Source of the DNA: CAYNNP01 sp964398215
Lineage (GTDB): Bacteria; Planctomycetota; Planctomycetia; Pirellulales; Pirellulaceae
DNA: 64,000 nucleotides
Reading direction: 5' to 3'
Assembly (NCBI GenBank): GCA_964398215.1
Contig: CAYNNP010000001.1
Span: 30,636-94,635 of the forward strand
Part shown: positions 47,475 through 56,316 of the stretch, piece after piece
Layout of the letters: every line of letters starts with the position of its first letter
Numbering within the stretch: position 1 is the first letter of the stretch
The notes under the pieces: generated by a model
Seen by the model: the letters and a program-made list of their open reading frames with translations, nothing else
The model's database searches: none
What the model was told of the DNA's origin: nothing
Translations under genes and position numbers: made by a program

Positions 47475-48410
47475 ATGGAAACTCGAAAACTTGGCAACAC
47501 GGGTCTTGATGTCTCGGTTCTTTCCTTCGGCGCCTCATCGATCGGAGCTGAATTCCGACCGATCGATGTTCCAGAAGCTCTACGGTGTGTGAATGTCGCC
47601 CTCGATCGTGGCATGAACTACATCGACACCGCGGCCTACTATGGTCGCGGCATGAGCGAAATCATGCTGGGCCGCGTGTTACCGGAAATCCCTCGTGACT
47701 CGTACACCCTCAGTACGAAGCTCGGGCGTTATGCGCCCGACCACTTTGACTTCAGCGCACGACGCGTCCGCGAAAGTATCGATATCTCGCTAGAACGAAT
47801 GCGCGTCGATCACATCGATATCGTGTTTTGTCACGACATCGAATTTGTCGACACCAAGCAAGTCGTTGAAGAAACGATTCCTGAGCTTCGCAAAGAAGTC
47901 GAAAAAGGCAAAGTACGATACATCGGCGTCAGCGGTTATCCAATGAAGATATTCTTGGACATGCTGCAACACGCCGACTTGGATGTCGTGCTGACTTACA
48001 ACCACTACACGCTCCAAAACGACATGGCGTTGGCTTTGGTCGAACCCTGCAAGGCCAAGGGCGTTGGGCTAATCAATGCCGCGCCGTTTTCGGCCAGACT
48101 GTTAACCGGCGCTCCACTCCCGGAATGGCACAAAGCCACTCCCCAAGTTCGGGAAGTCGCTGCGGCAGCGGTCAAACATTGCCGCGACAAGGGATCTGAC
48201 ATCGCCAAAATTGCGTTGCAGTACTCGGTCGCCAATCAAGATTTTGCGAGCTGCGTGACGGGCTCTGCTAATCCGGATCGCGTTTCACAGTGGTGCGATT
48301 GGTTAAACGAACCGATGGATGAACAACTGGTCGCCGAAGTCAAAGAGATTTTGAAACCGATCCACAACTGGGTGTACGTTGAGGGCCGATCTGAAAACAA
48401 CGACGGTTAA
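47475..48410 (+). CDS. Aldo/keto reductase, L-galactose dehydrogenase-like
   Basis: 311 residues. It is a TIM-barrel aldo/keto reductase with the catalytic tetrad Asp51, Tyr56, Lys82 and His120 visible (NYIDTAAYYG, LSTKLGRY, DIVFCHDIEF). HDIEF and the overall length match the L-galactose/L-fucose dehydrogenase branch. It would oxidise or reduce a sugar with NAD(P). It lies 78 bases ahead of a sugar isomerase-like gene on the same strand, so the pair probably acts in one carbohydrate pathway. Confidence 0.85.
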   Translation: METRKLGNTGLDVSVLSFGASSIGAEFRPIDVPEALRCVNVALDRGMNYIDTAAYYGRGMSEIMLGRVLPEIPRDSYTLSTKLGRYAPDHFDFSARRVRESIDISLERMRVDHIDIVFCHDIEFVDTKQVVEETIPELRKEVEKGKVRYIGVSGYPMKIFLDMLQHADLDVVLTYNHYTLQNDMALALVEPCKAKGVGLINAAPFSARLLTGAPLPEWHKATPQVREVAAAAVKHCRDKGSDIAKIALQYSVANQDFASCVTGSANPDRVSQWCDWLNEPMDEQLVAEVKEILKPIHNWVYVEGRSENNDG

Positions 48411-48488
48411 GATGGCCTTTGCTGTAGTGGCCGACGTTGCGACGTGAAAACAAATCAAAAACTGTTCTAATCAATCAATTGGATAACG

Positions 48489-49298
48489 ATGAAATCTTGC
48501 ATAACGATCAGCCTTGTCGAAGAAGCCCGCGGTGGCCCGTTCGTATTGTGGGATGGTCTAGAAAAATCGATTGAGTTCGCGGCAGAACTCGGCTACGACG
48601 CTGTTGAAATTTTTGCACCGGGAACAGAAGCCATTGATGCTCCGGCGCTTCACAAAATGCTTGACAACGCCGGGCTTAAATTGGCCGCTCTGGGAACCGG
48701 CGCGGGCTGGGTCAAGCATCGATTGCAATTGGCGGATCCTGATGCAGGCCAACGCAAAAAAGCACAAGCCTTTGTCCGATCAATCATCGACTTGGCGGGC
48801 CCGTTCGGCGCGACAGCGATCATCGGTTCCATGCAGGGGCCAAGTGGCCAAACTGATGATTCAGCGCTAAAGTACCTAGGTGAAGCGTTGGAAGATGGTG
48901 GAAAACATGCCGCCCAGTACAACGTCCCACTGGTTTACGAACCGCTGAATCGCTACGAAACTCGGCAGTGCTGTACCGTCGCTGAGGGAGTCAAATTGCT
49001 TGAGTCCCTATCGACCGACAACGTTCGATTGTTATGCGATCTGTTCCACATGCACATCGAAGAAACGGATGTCGCAGACGCTCTGTTGACCGGTGGCAAA
49101 TGGGTTGGCCACATCCACTTTGTCGACAGCAACCGTCGCCCAGTCGGAAACGGGCACATGCAGTACGGCCGAATCATCGCGGCACTCCGGCAAATTGGTT
49201 ACGAAGGCTACTTGTGCGCGGAAGCCTTCCCATGGCCAGACCCGCACGAAGCTGCCCGTCAAACAATGCGAGCGTTCAAGTACTGGACGGCGTCGTAA
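48489..49298 (+). CDS. Sugar phosphate isomerase/epimerase, hydroxypyruvate isomerase-like TIM barrel
   Basis: 269 residues. It is an AP-endonuclease-2-type TIM barrel with metal ligands expected at Glu151 (VYEPLNRYE), Asp184 (LLCDLFHMHIEE), His210 (HIHFVDSNRRPVGNGH) and Glu245 (CAEAFPWP). These fit the xylose isomerase-like/hydroxypyruvate isomerase superfamily. The substrate is uncertain; the adjacent aldo/keto reductase suggests sugar catabolism. It ends before a bidirectional-looking terminator shared with the DUF4912 gene. Confidence 0.8.
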   Translation: MKSCITISLVEEARGGPFVLWDGLEKSIEFAAELGYDAVEIFAPGTEAIDAPALHKMLDNAGLKLAALGTGAGWVKHRLQLADPDAGQRKKAQAFVRSIIDLAGPFGATAIIGSMQGPSGQTDDSALKYLGEALEDGGKHAAQYNVPLVYEPLNRYETRQCCTVAEGVKLLESLSTDNVRLLCDLFHMHIEETDVADALLTGGKWVGHIHFVDSNRRPVGNGHMQYGRIIAALRQIGYEGYLCAEAFPWPDPHEAARQTMRAFKYWTAS

Positions 49299-49326
49299 TC
49301 AGGCTGCCCGACATTGATCTTGGCAC

Positions 49327-49355
49327 AAAAAAACCAGCGGCCACAACACCGCTGG
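49327..49355 (-). terminator. Rho-independent terminator for the DUF4912 gene
   Basis: On the minus strand, the stem CCAGCGG/CCGCTGG (49349-49355 and 49334-49340) with an 8-base loop is followed by seven T residues (49327-49333 read in reverse). On the plus strand only three T follow, so it would serve the isomerase gene weakly. Confidence 0.85.
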
Positions 49356-49386
49356 TTTCATGAATCAAGTTTACAAACGTCAATTG

Positions 49387-50604
49387 CTACAGTCGTTCGT
49401 CCAGTTCGACAGGTTCCATGACTTTTGTGTTGCGTTCAACGGCAATCACTGTCGTACGTTGACGCAACCCATCCCGGCTTTCGGCCGTGATCGGCAAGAC
49501 CTGACGGCGGTCCGGCAACTCCATTCTGACAGTGAACGATCCATCGCTCTGAAGTTTTACTGGGTGACCAGAAACCATCACGGATGCATTGGGCGCCGTC
49601 TTTCCAAAAACGATCAACTCGGCATCGACTTCAAACGGCAATCGAACCTGACGGACCAAGCTCTTGTCGCCGCCGACCTGTCCCTTTTCACCCATTTGTG
49701 GCATCGGGCGTTTCAATCGCTCCTCGAACACGTCCTTTAGATCGCCGGCATCTTGATCGTAGCCACCGCTGAGCGCGTAGATACGTTCGTAGTCTTCTGC
49801 GACATCTCGCCAATGCTCGTCCAGTCGTTCGCACTCGCCGGGCCGCGGAGTTTCGACGATGTTACTTCGGCACAGTGTGTAGAAGGTGCCATTGGTGGCC
49901 GTATAGCCGATCATCACTCGGAATCGTGATGGTGGATTATCAACATCGATGTACCACGTGTTCACACCGCCATGAATCGTAATATCGCGTTCAACGGTTT
50001 CGGCTCGGTTGCCGGCGACATCCGCCACATTGACGACTCGCAATGTTGGCGTCGCGCCGTGCCATTGTTCGGCCATTGACGCCTTGGCACGCTCCACGCT
50101 GCGCTGGGTGATTTCCCAGTTGGCTTGCAGCCAAAAAGAATCGCGAACCAACAACACGATGCGGTCTTGATGCGGCTCGCTATCCTTGGACCGGGAAGAC
50201 CCATTCTTGACAGCCGACCCACCCAGCAAAGTGCCAGTTGAAAGATCCTTGTTTTGTTGAATTGACTCGCGACGTTTGCGAATCTGTGCCCGAATGCGGG
50301 CGGTCTTTGGCGACACGCGAGGCGGCTTCTGCTCGGGAATCGACTTCCGACTAGCCTTCTTTCGACTCGGGGGCTTCACAACCGCTTTGGGAGTCGGTTT
50401 GGGCTTCGCTTCTGCAGTAGCCTTCGTTTTGGTATCAGATTTCTTGTTCTGATTGGCCTTTCGCCGGAGGCGTCTCTGAACTTTTGTGATTTCTGTAACG
50501 AGTTCGGCTTTGCGGAGCGAATGCCAACCTGGCACCCCGTAGTTCTTTGCTAAATCGGCTAGTTCTTGCCTTGTCTGTGCCTTCAAATCAGCGGTTTTGA
50601 TCAC
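49387..50604 (-). CDS. Rho-N/SAP-like plus DUF4912 domain protein
   Basis: 405 residues. Residues 6-45 (LKAQTRQELADLAKNYGVPGW, then LRKAELVTEI) match the Rho N-terminal/SAP-like helical motif that binds nucleic acid. A long Lys/Ala/Pro-rich basic linker (about 46-125) follows, then a DUF4912 region (about 145-400) with QDRIVLLVRDSFWLQANWEIT and, later, LPFEVDAELIVFGKTAPNASVMVSG. Similar proteins occur in cyanobacteria and planctomycetes, where the function is unknown. Cytoplasmic and probably nucleic-acid-associated, judging from the N-terminus. Confidence 0.8.
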   Translation of the reverse strand: MIKTADLKAQTRQELADLAKNYGVPGWHSLRKAELVTEITKVQRRLRRKANQNKKSDTKTKATAEAKPKPTPKAVVKPPSRKKASRKSIPEQKPPRVSPKTARIRAQIRKRRESIQQNKDLSTGTLLGGSAVKNGSSRSKDSEPHQDRIVLLVRDSFWLQANWEITQRSVERAKASMAEQWHGATPTLRVVNVADVAGNRAETVERDITIHGGVNTWYIDVDNPPSRFRVMIGYTATNGTFYTLCRSNIVETPRPGECERLDEHWRDVAEDYERIYALSGGYDQDAGDLKDVFEERLKRPMPQMGEKGQVGGDKSLVRQVRLPFEVDAELIVFGKTAPNASVMVSGHPVKLQSDGSFTVRMELPDRRQVLPITAESRDGLRQRTTVIAVERNTKVMEPVELDERL

Positions 50605-51141
50605 GTGCTATCTCCAAGCAAAAAAGGAACGGGTCACCCCGATCCAAAGTGTTGACTGTCCCGACAATCCGGTCATCTTGATCGAACTATCGCTCCCTTG
50701 CGTAAGTGTGGCGTCCCAGCAGAAGCAACAAAAAACCACACCACCATTGGTGGATGCCAGCTCTTGGGGGAGCTATCACAGGATTCATTCCTGCGACGAC
50801 GCAACTTGATGGCACCATTTCGCCACAGAGGGAGAAGGAGGGAGCACCATGGTTACGCTTGGCATTAACGGCATAATCGCTACCAGAATCATTATGCCAA
50901 CGGGTTTGGTTTTGTTCTAGCCGCAAGCGGGAACTTTCCGCAACACCCGCACAAAACGTCGTAAATACGCTAGTTTAATCGTGATAATCGTCAAACATTC
51001 AATCTCACAAACCCTCCCGCAGGAGGGATTATTGCGTACACTAACCAGTTCGATTCCTGGCCGCAAACCACCAGATTGGCGATACCCCTCAAACTCACTT
51101 GGTCATACGATTGCCACCTCTGGCCACACCTGGAAACGAAG
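50605..51141. other. Intergenic region upstream of the ATP synthase operon, 537 bases
   Basis: No convincing gene. It holds a perfect 8-base inverted repeat (50870-50898) and a GC-rich hairpin CCCTCC-CGCA-GGAGGG (51012-51027) about 115 bases before the atpZ start. The ATP synthase promoter and an untranslated leader probably lie here. Confidence 0.55.
50870..50898. promoter_or_regulatory. 8-base inverted repeat, candidate operator upstream of atp operon
   Basis: GGCATAAT (50870-50877) and ATTATGCC (50891-50898) are perfect reverse complements with a 13-base spacer. A related GGCATTAA lies just before it (50861-50868). The spacing is consistent with a dimeric regulator. The target could be either the DUF4912 gene or the atp operon. 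Confidence 0.35.
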
Positions 51142-51417
51142 ATGCCCGACCCGAAACCGCAGATAGACAATGAATCCGGTAAAGGTGCGGTAGCTCGATT
51201 TACCGGCATGGGGATCGAATTGGCAGCGTCAACACTGGTGATTGGGGCGATCGGGTATGGGTTTGATCGCTACATCAATAGCAAGACGGCTTACGGAACA
51301 GCGATTGGATTGCTGGTTGGCTTCGTGCTGGGAATGGTACGCTTCATCATTCAAGTCACCAAAGAAAACAAGCGAGCTCTCAAACGCTCCAGTGGCAAGT
51401 TTGATGACGCGAGTTAA
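51142..51417 (+). CDS. atpZ: AtpZ-like ATP synthase accessory membrane protein
   Basis: 91 residues from the ATG at 51142. Two membrane helices (about 24-43 and 51-72; GMGIELAASTLVIGAIGYGFDRY and GTAIGLLVGFVLGMVRFI) match the AtpZ/AtpI family, small proteins at the head of F1Fo operons linked to Mg uptake or c-ring assembly. The gene overlaps the next (AtpI-like) by 14 bases. An earlier in-frame ATG (51076) lacks family similarity. Confidence 0.8.
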   Translation: MPDPKPQIDNESGKGAVARFTGMGIELAASTLVIGAIGYGFDRYINSKTAYGTAIGLLVGFVLGMVRFIIQVTKENKRALKRSSGKFDDAS

Positions 51418-51865
51418 GTCTGACCAAGCGCTGATCTTTCACCGAGCATTGCTGGCAGCCATCACCGCTTGGTTTGTTGGTCTGGGGGTCTCTGAAGCAG
51501 CGATCTATATCATCGCCACTGAGCATTTTGGTTTGGCAACGATCATTGCTGTCTGCAGCGGAGGGATTGCCATCCTGGCGATGGTGCCTGGAGTCCTGCT
51601 GGAACGTGCGGCAAGTCGACCCACCGCGGGGTATTTTACAGTTTTAATGGCCAGCATCGTGTTAAGGTTGATTGGTACCGTTGCACTGTTTGTGTTGTGT
51701 CGTTATCACATGGCAAACTCACTAGAAATCGCAGCGATTTTGACAATTGTTTGGTACGTGTACCTATCCACCGTTGAAGTGGTAGTTTTGGCCAAGCAAT
51801 TGTCGCGACTGGACCAAAATTCAAGGTTCGCCGCAAGCTCGCAGGATTCCCATTCCGAAAGTTAA
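51404..51865 (+). CDS. atpI: AtpI-like membrane protein
   Basis: 153 residues with four hydrophobic segments (about 15-35, 43-63, 75-95 and 103-125). The true start is the ATG at 51404; the longer open frame reads atpZ in another frame. Position two in the operon and the four-helix layout fit ATP synthase protein I, which assists assembly of the c-ring. Sequence conservation in this family is low, so the call leans on context. Confidence 0.7.
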   Translation: MTRVKSDQALIFHRALLAAITAWFVGLGVSEAAIYIIATEHFGLATIIAVCSGGIAILAMVPGVLLERAASRPTAGYFTVLMASIVLRLIGTVALFVLCRYHMANSLEIAAILTIVWYVYLSTVEVVVLAKQLSRLDQNSRFAASSQDSHSES

Positions 51866-51901
51866 CGGGTCCCGCTTGCTCGGCATCCAAAAAGATCACT
51901 C

Positions 51902-52948
51902 ATGAATTTGTTACTCGCCGCCTCGAACCCTGTCGAACACGTGGTGCCGCATCAGATCGGCCATGAGCCACTGGTGGGACCGATCAAGGTTGGAAGCGAA
52001 GACCTGAATGTTCCGGCACTGTTCATCAAGAACGGCGAATATTCGCTGCACATGACCAACCATTTGATGATGACAATCGTCGCAGCGGTCACGGTGGTTT
52101 TGGTATTCGCCTATGTCGCGTTTCGCGTTCGAGCAAAGGGACAAGGGCTGCAGGCCTACCAAACCAAGGGCAAAGTCGCCCAGTTATTCGAAACGATGTG
52201 CTGGTTCATTCGCGACGAAGTTGTCCGTCCGAATCTTGGTCATTTGACCGACAAGTACATCTACTACATCTGGACGGTGTTCTTTTTCATCTTGTTCTGT
52301 AATGTCCTAGGGCTGTTGCCGATTGGATATTTCTTGCAAATGGTGTCGCTTCCGTTCATGGAACGCGGTGATGCCAGACACATGTCGCACCTGGGTGGTA
52401 CTGCGACCGGTAATCTATCTCTGAACGTAGTGCTAGCTCTGTGTAGCTTTGTCGCGATTCTGTATATCGGCATCCGAGAAACCGGTGCCAAAGCGTTCTT
52501 TTCACACTTCAATCCGATCGGCTGGGATGACCCCAAAATGCTGCTGATCGGCATTCCACTGTATGTGCTGGAATGGATTGGGTTGGTCATTAAGTGTGTT
52601 GTATTGGCGATGCGGCTTTTCGGAACAATGATGGCGGGTCACCTTGTGATCGCAGCCTTCGTTGGATTGGTTTTCATGGCCCGCGAAACTAGTTACAGCC
52701 TCGCCTATGGTGTTGAATTCTCGGTCATCTTGGGCGGGATTTTGTTAACGCTGCTTGAGCTGTTTATCTGTTTCTTGCAGGCGTTCATTTTCACGTTCTT
52801 GACGGTGTTGTTCATTTCGATGACCGCTCATAGTCACGACGACCATGGACATGAGCACGGACACGATCCGCTAAGTGATGAAGGCCAAATGGACTTGGAC
52901 AAACTAATAGAGCCAGAGCGATTGGGTTCACTGGCAGCGCCGCGTTAA
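51902..52948 (+). CDS. atpB: F1Fo ATP synthase subunit a
   Basis: 348 residues, membrane channel subunit. The essential Arg238 is in the helix CVVLAMRLFGTMMAGH; the usual Asn after LFG is Thr here. Other expected segments are LGLLPIGYF and a final long helix (LLELFICFLQAFIFTFLTVLF). The C-terminus has a His/Asp-rich tail (HSHDDHGHEHGHD, about 313-325), not usual for subunit a. It would form the two half-channels that load protons on the c-ring. Confidence 0.95.
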   Translation: MNLLLAASNPVEHVVPHQIGHEPLVGPIKVGSEDLNVPALFIKNGEYSLHMTNHLMMTIVAAVTVVLVFAYVAFRVRAKGQGLQAYQTKGKVAQLFETMCWFIRDEVVRPNLGHLTDKYIYYIWTVFFFILFCNVLGLLPIGYFLQMVSLPFMERGDARHMSHLGGTATGNLSLNVVLALCSFVAILYIGIRETGAKAFFSHFNPIGWDDPKMLLIGIPLYVLEWIGLVIKCVVLAMRLFGTMMAGHLVIAAFVGLVFMARETSYSLAYGVEFSVILGGILLTLLELFICFLQAFIFTFLTVLFISMTAHSHDDHGHEHGHDPLSDEGQMDLDKLIEPERLGSLAAPR

Positions 52949-53061
52949 CCGCGGTCATGATGAAACACGACGACGTTTAAATATTACAAATCACAACTTG
53001 AAACTTTCCTTTTATGCGTTGCCAACAGCAATGCACATAATTCTTCAGGAGCATACCGAAG

Positions 53062-53304
53062 ATGGTTGATTTTTTGATGGTTTTGGCAGAAGGCGAAAAC
53101 CTGTACAAGCTGGGTGTTGGTATCGGCATGGGCTTGGTGATCCTTGGCGCCGGCCTGGGTATTGGTCGAATCGGTGGTAGCGCCGTTGACGCAATCGCTC
53201 GTCAGCCGGAAGCAAGTGGAACGATCAGCACTCAAATGTTGATCTCTGCAGCTTTGATTGAAGGTGCGACAGTTATCGCCTTGATCTTGATGCTGATTCT
53301 GTAA
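53062..53304 (+). CDS. atpE: F1Fo ATP synthase subunit c
   Basis: 80 residues, a two-helix hairpin. The first helix has GAGLGIGRIGG, the polar loop is ARQPEAS, and the second helix carries the ion-binding Glu67 in AALIEGATVIAL. The residues after Glu lack the Ser/Thr pattern of sodium-binding rings, so protons are the likely ion. AGGAG lies 10 bases before the start. Confidence 0.95.
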   Translation: MVDFLMVLAEGENLYKLGVGIGMGLVILGAGLGIGRIGGSAVDAIARQPEASGTISTQMLISAALIEGATVIALILMLIL

Positions 53305-53366
53305 GCTTGCCATTGGCAATTGCTTACGCGAGATCCATCAACGTCTTTACGATTGGAATGCGAATC

Positions 53367-54032
53367 ATGTCTAACTTGTTTAAACGCGTCGCGATGCTGG
53401 CTGTCGTTACGCTATTCGTCGCTGGCCCTGCGGTGTCATCCGTGATGGCTGCCGAAAAGCCTGCTGCTGAGGATTCTTCGGCAACCGCTGACGGAGAAAA
53501 AGTCGGTGGCGACGGTCACACTGACGAAAGTAAGATTCCGCCACTGTTATCGATGGATATCGGTGCGGCGGTCTGCAACCTCGCGATCTTCCTGGGTGTG
53601 TTCTTCATCCTGGCAAAGTTCGTGTGGCCACAGATTCTGGCTGGCTTGCAAGCTCGTGATGACAAGATTCGCACCGACTTGGAGAGTGCCGAACAGGCCA
53701 ATGCGGATGCAGCCAAGCTTCTGGATCAATACCAGACCAAGCTTGATGATGCTGCAACGCAGGTTCAAACCATGTTGGCTGATGCTCGCAAGGACGCTGA
53801 ATCGGCAGGCCAAAAGATTGTCGATGAAGCGAAGGCTGAGGCTGGTCGCCAAACAGACCGAGCTGTCGCTGAAATCGAAACTGCAAAGAAGGTGGCGATG
53901 GCCGATTTGGCTAACCAGACTTCTGATATGGCGATTGGCGTTGCCAAGCAAATTGTGGGTCGCGAATTGAAGTCGTCCGACCACCAAGAATTGATTCGCC
54001 AATCGCTCGACCGCTTGCCAAGCAACAACTAG
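53367..54032 (+). CDS. atpF: F1Fo ATP synthase subunit b (with N-terminal signal-like extension)
   Basis: 221 residues. A hydrophobic leader (VAMLAVVTLFVAGPAVSSVMA) and an acidic linker (about 29-55) precede the usual b-subunit membrane helix (AAVCNLAIFLGVFFILAKFVWPQIL) and the long coiled-coil stalk (about 95-200). The leader looks like a cleavable signal peptide, an arrangement seen in some planctomycetes and related phyla. Alternative starts are ATG 53358 and TTG 53307. It connects the membrane sector to F1 through subunit delta. Confidence 0.88.
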   Translation: MSNLFKRVAMLAVVTLFVAGPAVSSVMAAEKPAAEDSSATADGEKVGGDGHTDESKIPPLLSMDIGAAVCNLAIFLGVFFILAKFVWPQILAGLQARDDKIRTDLESAEQANADAAKLLDQYQTKLDDAATQVQTMLADARKDAESAGQKIVDEAKAEAGRQTDRAVAEIETAKKVAMADLANQTSDMAIGVAKQIVGRELKSSDHQELIRQSLDRLPSNN

Positions 54033-54093
54033 CTGCTTGGTGATCAGCGTTCGAGATACTTTTTCGCCGATCTGATAATTCCGACTGAGAACC

Positions 54094-54717
54094 ATGACCG
54101 AAACAGCCAAACACGAAACGGTGCTCGACACCGGAGCCGAACAACTGGGCAAGACTTACGCCCGGGCGTTGATCGGTGCTGCTGAAAAGGCTGGATCGAG
54201 TGACAAGGTGGTTACTCAGCTGGGTCAATTGGTCGACGAGTACCTTGGTGGTAGCCCGCAGCTAGCCGCCGCATTTGCTTCGCCGCGCATTAGTGCGGAA
54301 GAAAAATGTAGCGTGATCGACAAAGTCTTTGGTAAAGAATTCGATCCCGTATTGGTCAAGTTCCTGAAGGTCATGGCGGGGCGTGATCGGCTTGGCCATG
54401 TCGATGCGGTTCGTCGTGCGGCAGATTCCCTTGTGGATGAAATGACTGGCCGGGTGCTGGCGGAAATACGTACCGCCGTACCACTCGATGATGCTCTGCG
54501 GACCCAGATCGCTGGCCAGCTAGGCAAGGTCTTTAATAAACAAGTCCGGCTCCGCGAGACGGTCGACGCCGACTTGATTGGTGGCATGGTTGTTCGCGTC
54601 GGTGACACGGTTTTTGATAACAGCGTCGCCAACCGCTTGGACAAAATGTCTCGCCGAGCTCGTGATGGTTTCTCCAGCAAACTGCTGGAGAAATTCAATC
54701 AAATGACTTCCGAATAA
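54094..54717 (+). CDS. atpH: F1Fo ATP synthase subunit delta
   Basis: 207 residues. An N-terminal helical domain (about 18-120; YARALIGAAEKAG, ASPRISAEEK) and the C-terminal GGMVVRVGDTVFDNSVANRLDKMSR motif define the delta/OSCP family. It joins the peripheral stalk to the alpha subunits. It lies between atpF and atpA as in most bacterial operons. Confidence 0.95.
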   Translation: MTETAKHETVLDTGAEQLGKTYARALIGAAEKAGSSDKVVTQLGQLVDEYLGGSPQLAAAFASPRISAEEKCSVIDKVFGKEFDPVLVKFLKVMAGRDRLGHVDAVRRAADSLVDEMTGRVLAEIRTAVPLDDALRTQIAGQLGKVFNKQVRLRETVDADLIGGMVVRVGDTVFDNSVANRLDKMSRRARDGFSSKLLEKFNQMTSE

Positions 54718-54760
54718 ACATTCAAACGAATTAGAAAACTCAAGCATTCAATAGCTTCTC

Positions 54761-56275
54761 ATGAAATTCAATAGCGACGAAATCGCATCGGTCTTGCAAC
54801 AAGAGATCGAACAGTTCGACAGCAAAATTGATGTCCGCGAAGTCGGTACGGTCCTGGAAGTAGGCGATGGGATCGCACGTGTTTACGGCTTGTCCGGCGT
54901 GATGGCTGGCGAAATGGTCGAGTTCCCCAATGGTGCCATCGGCCTGGCCTTCAACTTGGAAGAAAACAGTGTTGGTATCATCATTCTGGGTGACTACCTG
55001 ACGATCCAAGAAGGCGACGAAGTCAAGGCACTTGGAAAACTGCTTAGCGTTCCGGCTGGCGATGCCGTTGTCGGACGTCACTTGGACCCACTCGGAAATC
55101 CACTGGATGGCAAAGGCCCGGTTCAATCTGACGTGTCTCGCCCTGTCGAAATCATTGCGACGGGTGTTGCCGAACGCCAACCGGTTGTCGAACCACTGCA
55201 AACGGGTATCAAAGCCATCGATGCGATGACGCCGATTGGTCGTGGTCAACGAGAGCTTGTGATTGGTGACCGCAAAACTGGTAAGACCGCGATTGCACTC
55301 GATGCGATCTTGAACCAGAAAGGTAAAGGCGTGAAATGCTTTTACATCGCGATTGGCCAAAAGGATTCGTCTGTTGCCGGGATCATCGACATCCTGGAAA
55401 AGTACGGCGCGATGGAATACACCACGGTGATTTCATCGGGTGCTAGCTCACCGGCTACCTTGCAGTACGTCGCTCCGTACGCTGGTACTGCGATGGCAGA
55501 ACACTTCATGTTCAATGGCGGCCACGCACTGGTTGTCTATGATGACTTGTCAAAACAAGCGACCGCCTATCGCCAAATGAGCTTGTTGATGCGTCGTCCA
55601 CCAGGACGCGAAGCTTACCCTGGTGACGTTTTCTATTGTCACAGTCGTTTGCTTGAACGATCCGCAAAACTCTCAGACGAGCTTGGCGGCGGATCGATCA
55701 CCAGCCTGCCAATCATCGAAACACTCGAAGGCGAAGTTTCGGCTTACATTCCAACGAATGTGATTTCGATCACCGACGGACAGATCTACGTTCAGCCCGA
55801 CCTTTTCTTCTCAGGTGTTCGTCCAGCGATGAACCCTGGTATTTCGGTATCGCGAGTGGGTGGTGCGGCTCAGATTCCTTCGATGAAGAAGGTTGCCGGC
55901 GGTTTGCGATTGGCCCTGGCTCAGTTCCGAGCCTTGGAAGCGTTCGCCCAAATGGGTACCGACCTTGATGCTGAGACCCAAGCCGAATTGGATCTTGGAT
56001 ATCGATTGGTCGAATTGCTCAAGCAAGGTCAGTATGCTCCGATGCCTGTCGCCGAACAGGTCATGAGTATCTTTGCTGGAACCGAAGGTCACTTGAACGA
56101 CGTCGACGTCAAAGCGGTTCGTCAGTGGGAAACCGATTTCCTTGCGTACACGCGAGACAAGCACAGTGATCTGCTCACTAAGCTTGAAACGGAAAAGTTC
56201 ACCGACGAGATTCGCGCCACAGTGATCAAAGTGATCGAAGATTTCAAAGCTGGCTACAAACCTGCCGCTAGCTAA
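54761..56275 (+). CDS. atpA: F1Fo ATP synthase subunit alpha
   Basis: 504 residues, full length. It has the N-terminal beta-barrel, the P-loop GDRKTGKT (169-176), GIKAIDAMTPIGRGQR, the YSVR-like conserved stretch MRRPPGREAYPGDVFY and the signature PAMNPGISVSRVGGAAQ. It is the regulatory, non-catalytic nucleotide subunit of F1 and supplies the arginine finger at the catalytic interface. Confidence 0.97.
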   Translation: MKFNSDEIASVLQQEIEQFDSKIDVREVGTVLEVGDGIARVYGLSGVMAGEMVEFPNGAIGLAFNLEENSVGIIILGDYLTIQEGDEVKALGKLLSVPAGDAVVGRHLDPLGNPLDGKGPVQSDVSRPVEIIATGVAERQPVVEPLQTGIKAIDAMTPIGRGQRELVIGDRKTGKTAIALDAILNQKGKGVKCFYIAIGQKDSSVAGIIDILEKYGAMEYTTVISSGASSPATLQYVAPYAGTAMAEHFMFNGGHALVVYDDLSKQATAYRQMSLLMRRPPGREAYPGDVFYCHSRLLERSAKLSDELGGGSITSLPIIETLEGEVSAYIPTNVISITDGQIYVQPDLFFSGVRPAMNPGISVSRVGGAAQIPSMKKVAGGLRLALAQFRALEAFAQMGTDLDAETQAELDLGYRLVELLKQGQYAPMPVAEQVMSIFAGTEGHLNDVDVKAVRQWETDFLAYTRDKHSDLLTKLETEKFTDEIRATVIKVIEDFKAGYKPAAS

Positions 56276-56316
56276 CCAAGACCTCGATCAAAAACACAAA
56301 TCCTTTTTGAAGTTCC

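Noticed and set aside
50597..50926. Open frames of 70-79 codons in the region before the atp operon
   Set aside because: No conserved features, opposite strands open over the same bases, probable untranslated region.
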